A DNA stretch of 5,870 bases from Pseudomonadota bacterium (GTDB lineage Bacteria > Pseudomonadota > Gammaproteobacteria > Xanthomonadales > Xanthomonadaceae): contig JAFAEU010000350.1 of NCBI GenBank assembly GCA_023423855.1, positions 1-5,870 of the forward strand, read 5' to 3'. The position numbers and the translations under genes were made by a program. Positions 5,163 through 5,870 of the stretch are shown one piece after another (positions within the stretch are counted from its first letter, which is position 1; every line of letters starts with the position of its first letter). Below the pieces are notes generated by a model. That model worked only from the letters and a program-made list of their open reading frames with translations, did not search any database and had not been told where the DNA came from.

Positions 5163-5381
5163 TCAGCCGCCCACCCGGAACAAGGGCAGCGACGTCCGCC
5201 CGGGCAGGTAGCAACCGCGCAGTTTGCGTCGCGAAGGGCTGTCGAAGCGGCTGTCGTTCTCGCCGCGTGCGCCGGCGGCGGCCACGAAGTCGATCGCTTG
5301 CGAAAGCCGCAGCGGTATCGCGTCGACCAGGTTCTGGGCCGTCCACCGCAGGCGGGACGGGAAGGGAGTGCCGGTTTTCAT
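5163..5381 (-). CDS. Uncharacterised 72-residue protein ending in Gly-Gly
   Basis: A minus-strand frame with a strong ribosome binding site (CCAGGAG, with six Cs between it and the ATG at 5381), which makes it a credible gene despite its size. I do not recognise a family. The protein starts MKTGTPFPSRLRW, has a probable amphipathic helix (TAQNLVDAIPLRLSQAIDFVAAAGA, roughly residues 14-38), a charged middle (RGENDSRFDSPSRRKLRG), one cysteine, and a C-terminus CYLPGRTSLPLFRVGG. There is no signal peptide or membrane segment. It lies 53 bp downstream of the TTC38-like gene on the same strand, so the two may share a transcript, and it ends 19 bp from the convergent exported-protein gene. The frame extends 22 codons upstream of the chosen ATG, but that part lacks coding character. 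The function is unknown. Confidence 0.65.
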   Translation of the reverse strand: MKTGTPFPSRLRWTAQNLVDAIPLRLSQAIDFVAAAGARGENDSRFDSPSRRKLRGCYLPGRTSLPLFRVGG

Positions 5382-5434
5382 GGGGGGCTCCTGGAGTCGA
5401 TGTCGGGGGTGTCGGCTTGTTGCAGGGGGCGTCG

Positions 5435-5870
5435 TCACGCCGCGCATGGCTGCGACGGACTTCGCTCCGTGTCCGCCGTGCGGAGCAGGAACAGTCGGTT
5501 CAAAGGGCTGTGCGGTCGCTGCGCGGCGCGCTCGGCGGCCAGCGCGGAGGCCAGCGATCGTTGGCCTCCGCGGATCGTCGCCTCGAGCAGGGTGAGGTCG
5601 AGCAGGTCGCGCTGCGCGTGGCTGCCGCCGAAGCGCTGCGCATGTGCACGCAAGGGGCGCAGCAGCGCGACGGCATCGGCATGGCGCGCTTGCCCGAACG
5701 CCTGCATCGCGCGCGCGGCGTCCAGGCCGACTTCGCGCGCGAACGCGGCGGTATCGCCGGTGCCCGTCGCCGCGACCACCTGCAGCGATTCGAGCACCGC
5801 CTGCTGCGCCTTGCCGCGTCCGCTGCCGACGAACGCCATCATTGCGTGCCAGTCGTTGAACGCGTAGTGC
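5435..5870 (-). CDS. TTC38-like tetratricopeptide repeat protein, C-terminal part
   Basis: The last 144 residues of a protein whose beginning lies beyond the right edge. The visible start, HYAFNDWHAMMAFVGSGR, and the later FGGSHAQRDLLDLTLLEATIRGG and ERAAQRPHSPLNRLFLL are characteristic of bacterial homologues of tetratricopeptide repeat protein 38. In between lie helical TPR-like segments (AFAREVGLDAARAMQAFGQARHADAVALLRPLRAHAQ) that fit helix-turn-helix pairs of a superhelical scaffold. No enzyme activity is established for the family, and TPR scaffolds usually bind proteins or peptides. There is no internal stop or frameshift; an internal Met-Met (from base 5842) is not the true start because the family signature continues upstream of it. 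It is probably cytosolic and may be co-transcribed with the 72-residue protein downstream. Confidence 0.85.
   Translation of the reverse strand, partial: HYAFNDWHAMMAFVGSGRGKAQQAVLESLQVVAATGTGDTAAFAREVGLDAARAMQAFGQARHADAVALLRPLRAHAQRFGGSHAQRDLLDLTLLEATIRGGQRSLASALAAERAAQRPHSPLNRLFLLRTADTERSPSQPCAA

Noticed and set aside
5131..5171. Bidirectional terminator between the convergent genes around 5143-5163
   Set aside because: Only a 6-bp GGGCGG/CCGCCC pairing with a long loop and no T-run on either side; too weak to call.

Overview
The window is GC-rich (dense G/C wobble positions, arginine-rich shadow frames) and most resembles a gammaproteobacterium of the Xanthomonadaceae/Lysobacteraceae type. 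That placement is inferred from a YihG-type acyltransferase, a GH20 lipoprotein hexosaminidase, a TTC38-like protein with the HYAFNDWHAMMAF signature, and a dense intergenic repeat block built on ATCCCCGC/GCGGGGAT stems. No taxonomic marker gene is present, so it remains tentative.

Layout. The left edge (1-106, minus) may hold the N-terminus of a small membrane-anchored protein leaving the window. Bases 107-694 have no convincing gene. A YihG-type inner-membrane acyltransferase (695-1570, plus) is followed, after a 199-bp gap with inverted repeats, by a GH20 beta-N-acetylhexosaminidase with a lipoprotein-like signal (1770-3302, plus). Bases 3303-3768 are a 466-bp gene-free block packed with palindromic modules, including a predicted three-armed cloverleaf at 3441-3519. 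Next come a class I SAM-dependent methyltransferase (3769-4464, plus) with a good ribosome binding site and a small exported lipocalin-like protein (4628-5143, plus). Converging on these from the right are, on the minus strand, an uncharacterised 72-residue protein (5163-5381) and the C-terminal 144 residues of a TTC38-like tetratricopeptide protein (5435 to the right edge).

How the genes relate. This looks like a chromosomal housekeeping/accessory mixture rather than one pathway. The plus-strand genes are separated by 160-470 bp and probably have their own promoters; TACCCT/TATCAT-like -10 candidates lie 30-45 bp before three of the starts. The two minus-strand genes may be co-transcribed, since only 53 bp separates them and the downstream one has a strong AGGAG. 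I found no defence system, phage, integrase, transposase, CRISPR array, tRNA or rRNA. The most interesting material is the structured repeat block, the palindromes upstream of the hexosaminidase and the methyltransferase, and the small protein ending in Gly-Gly.
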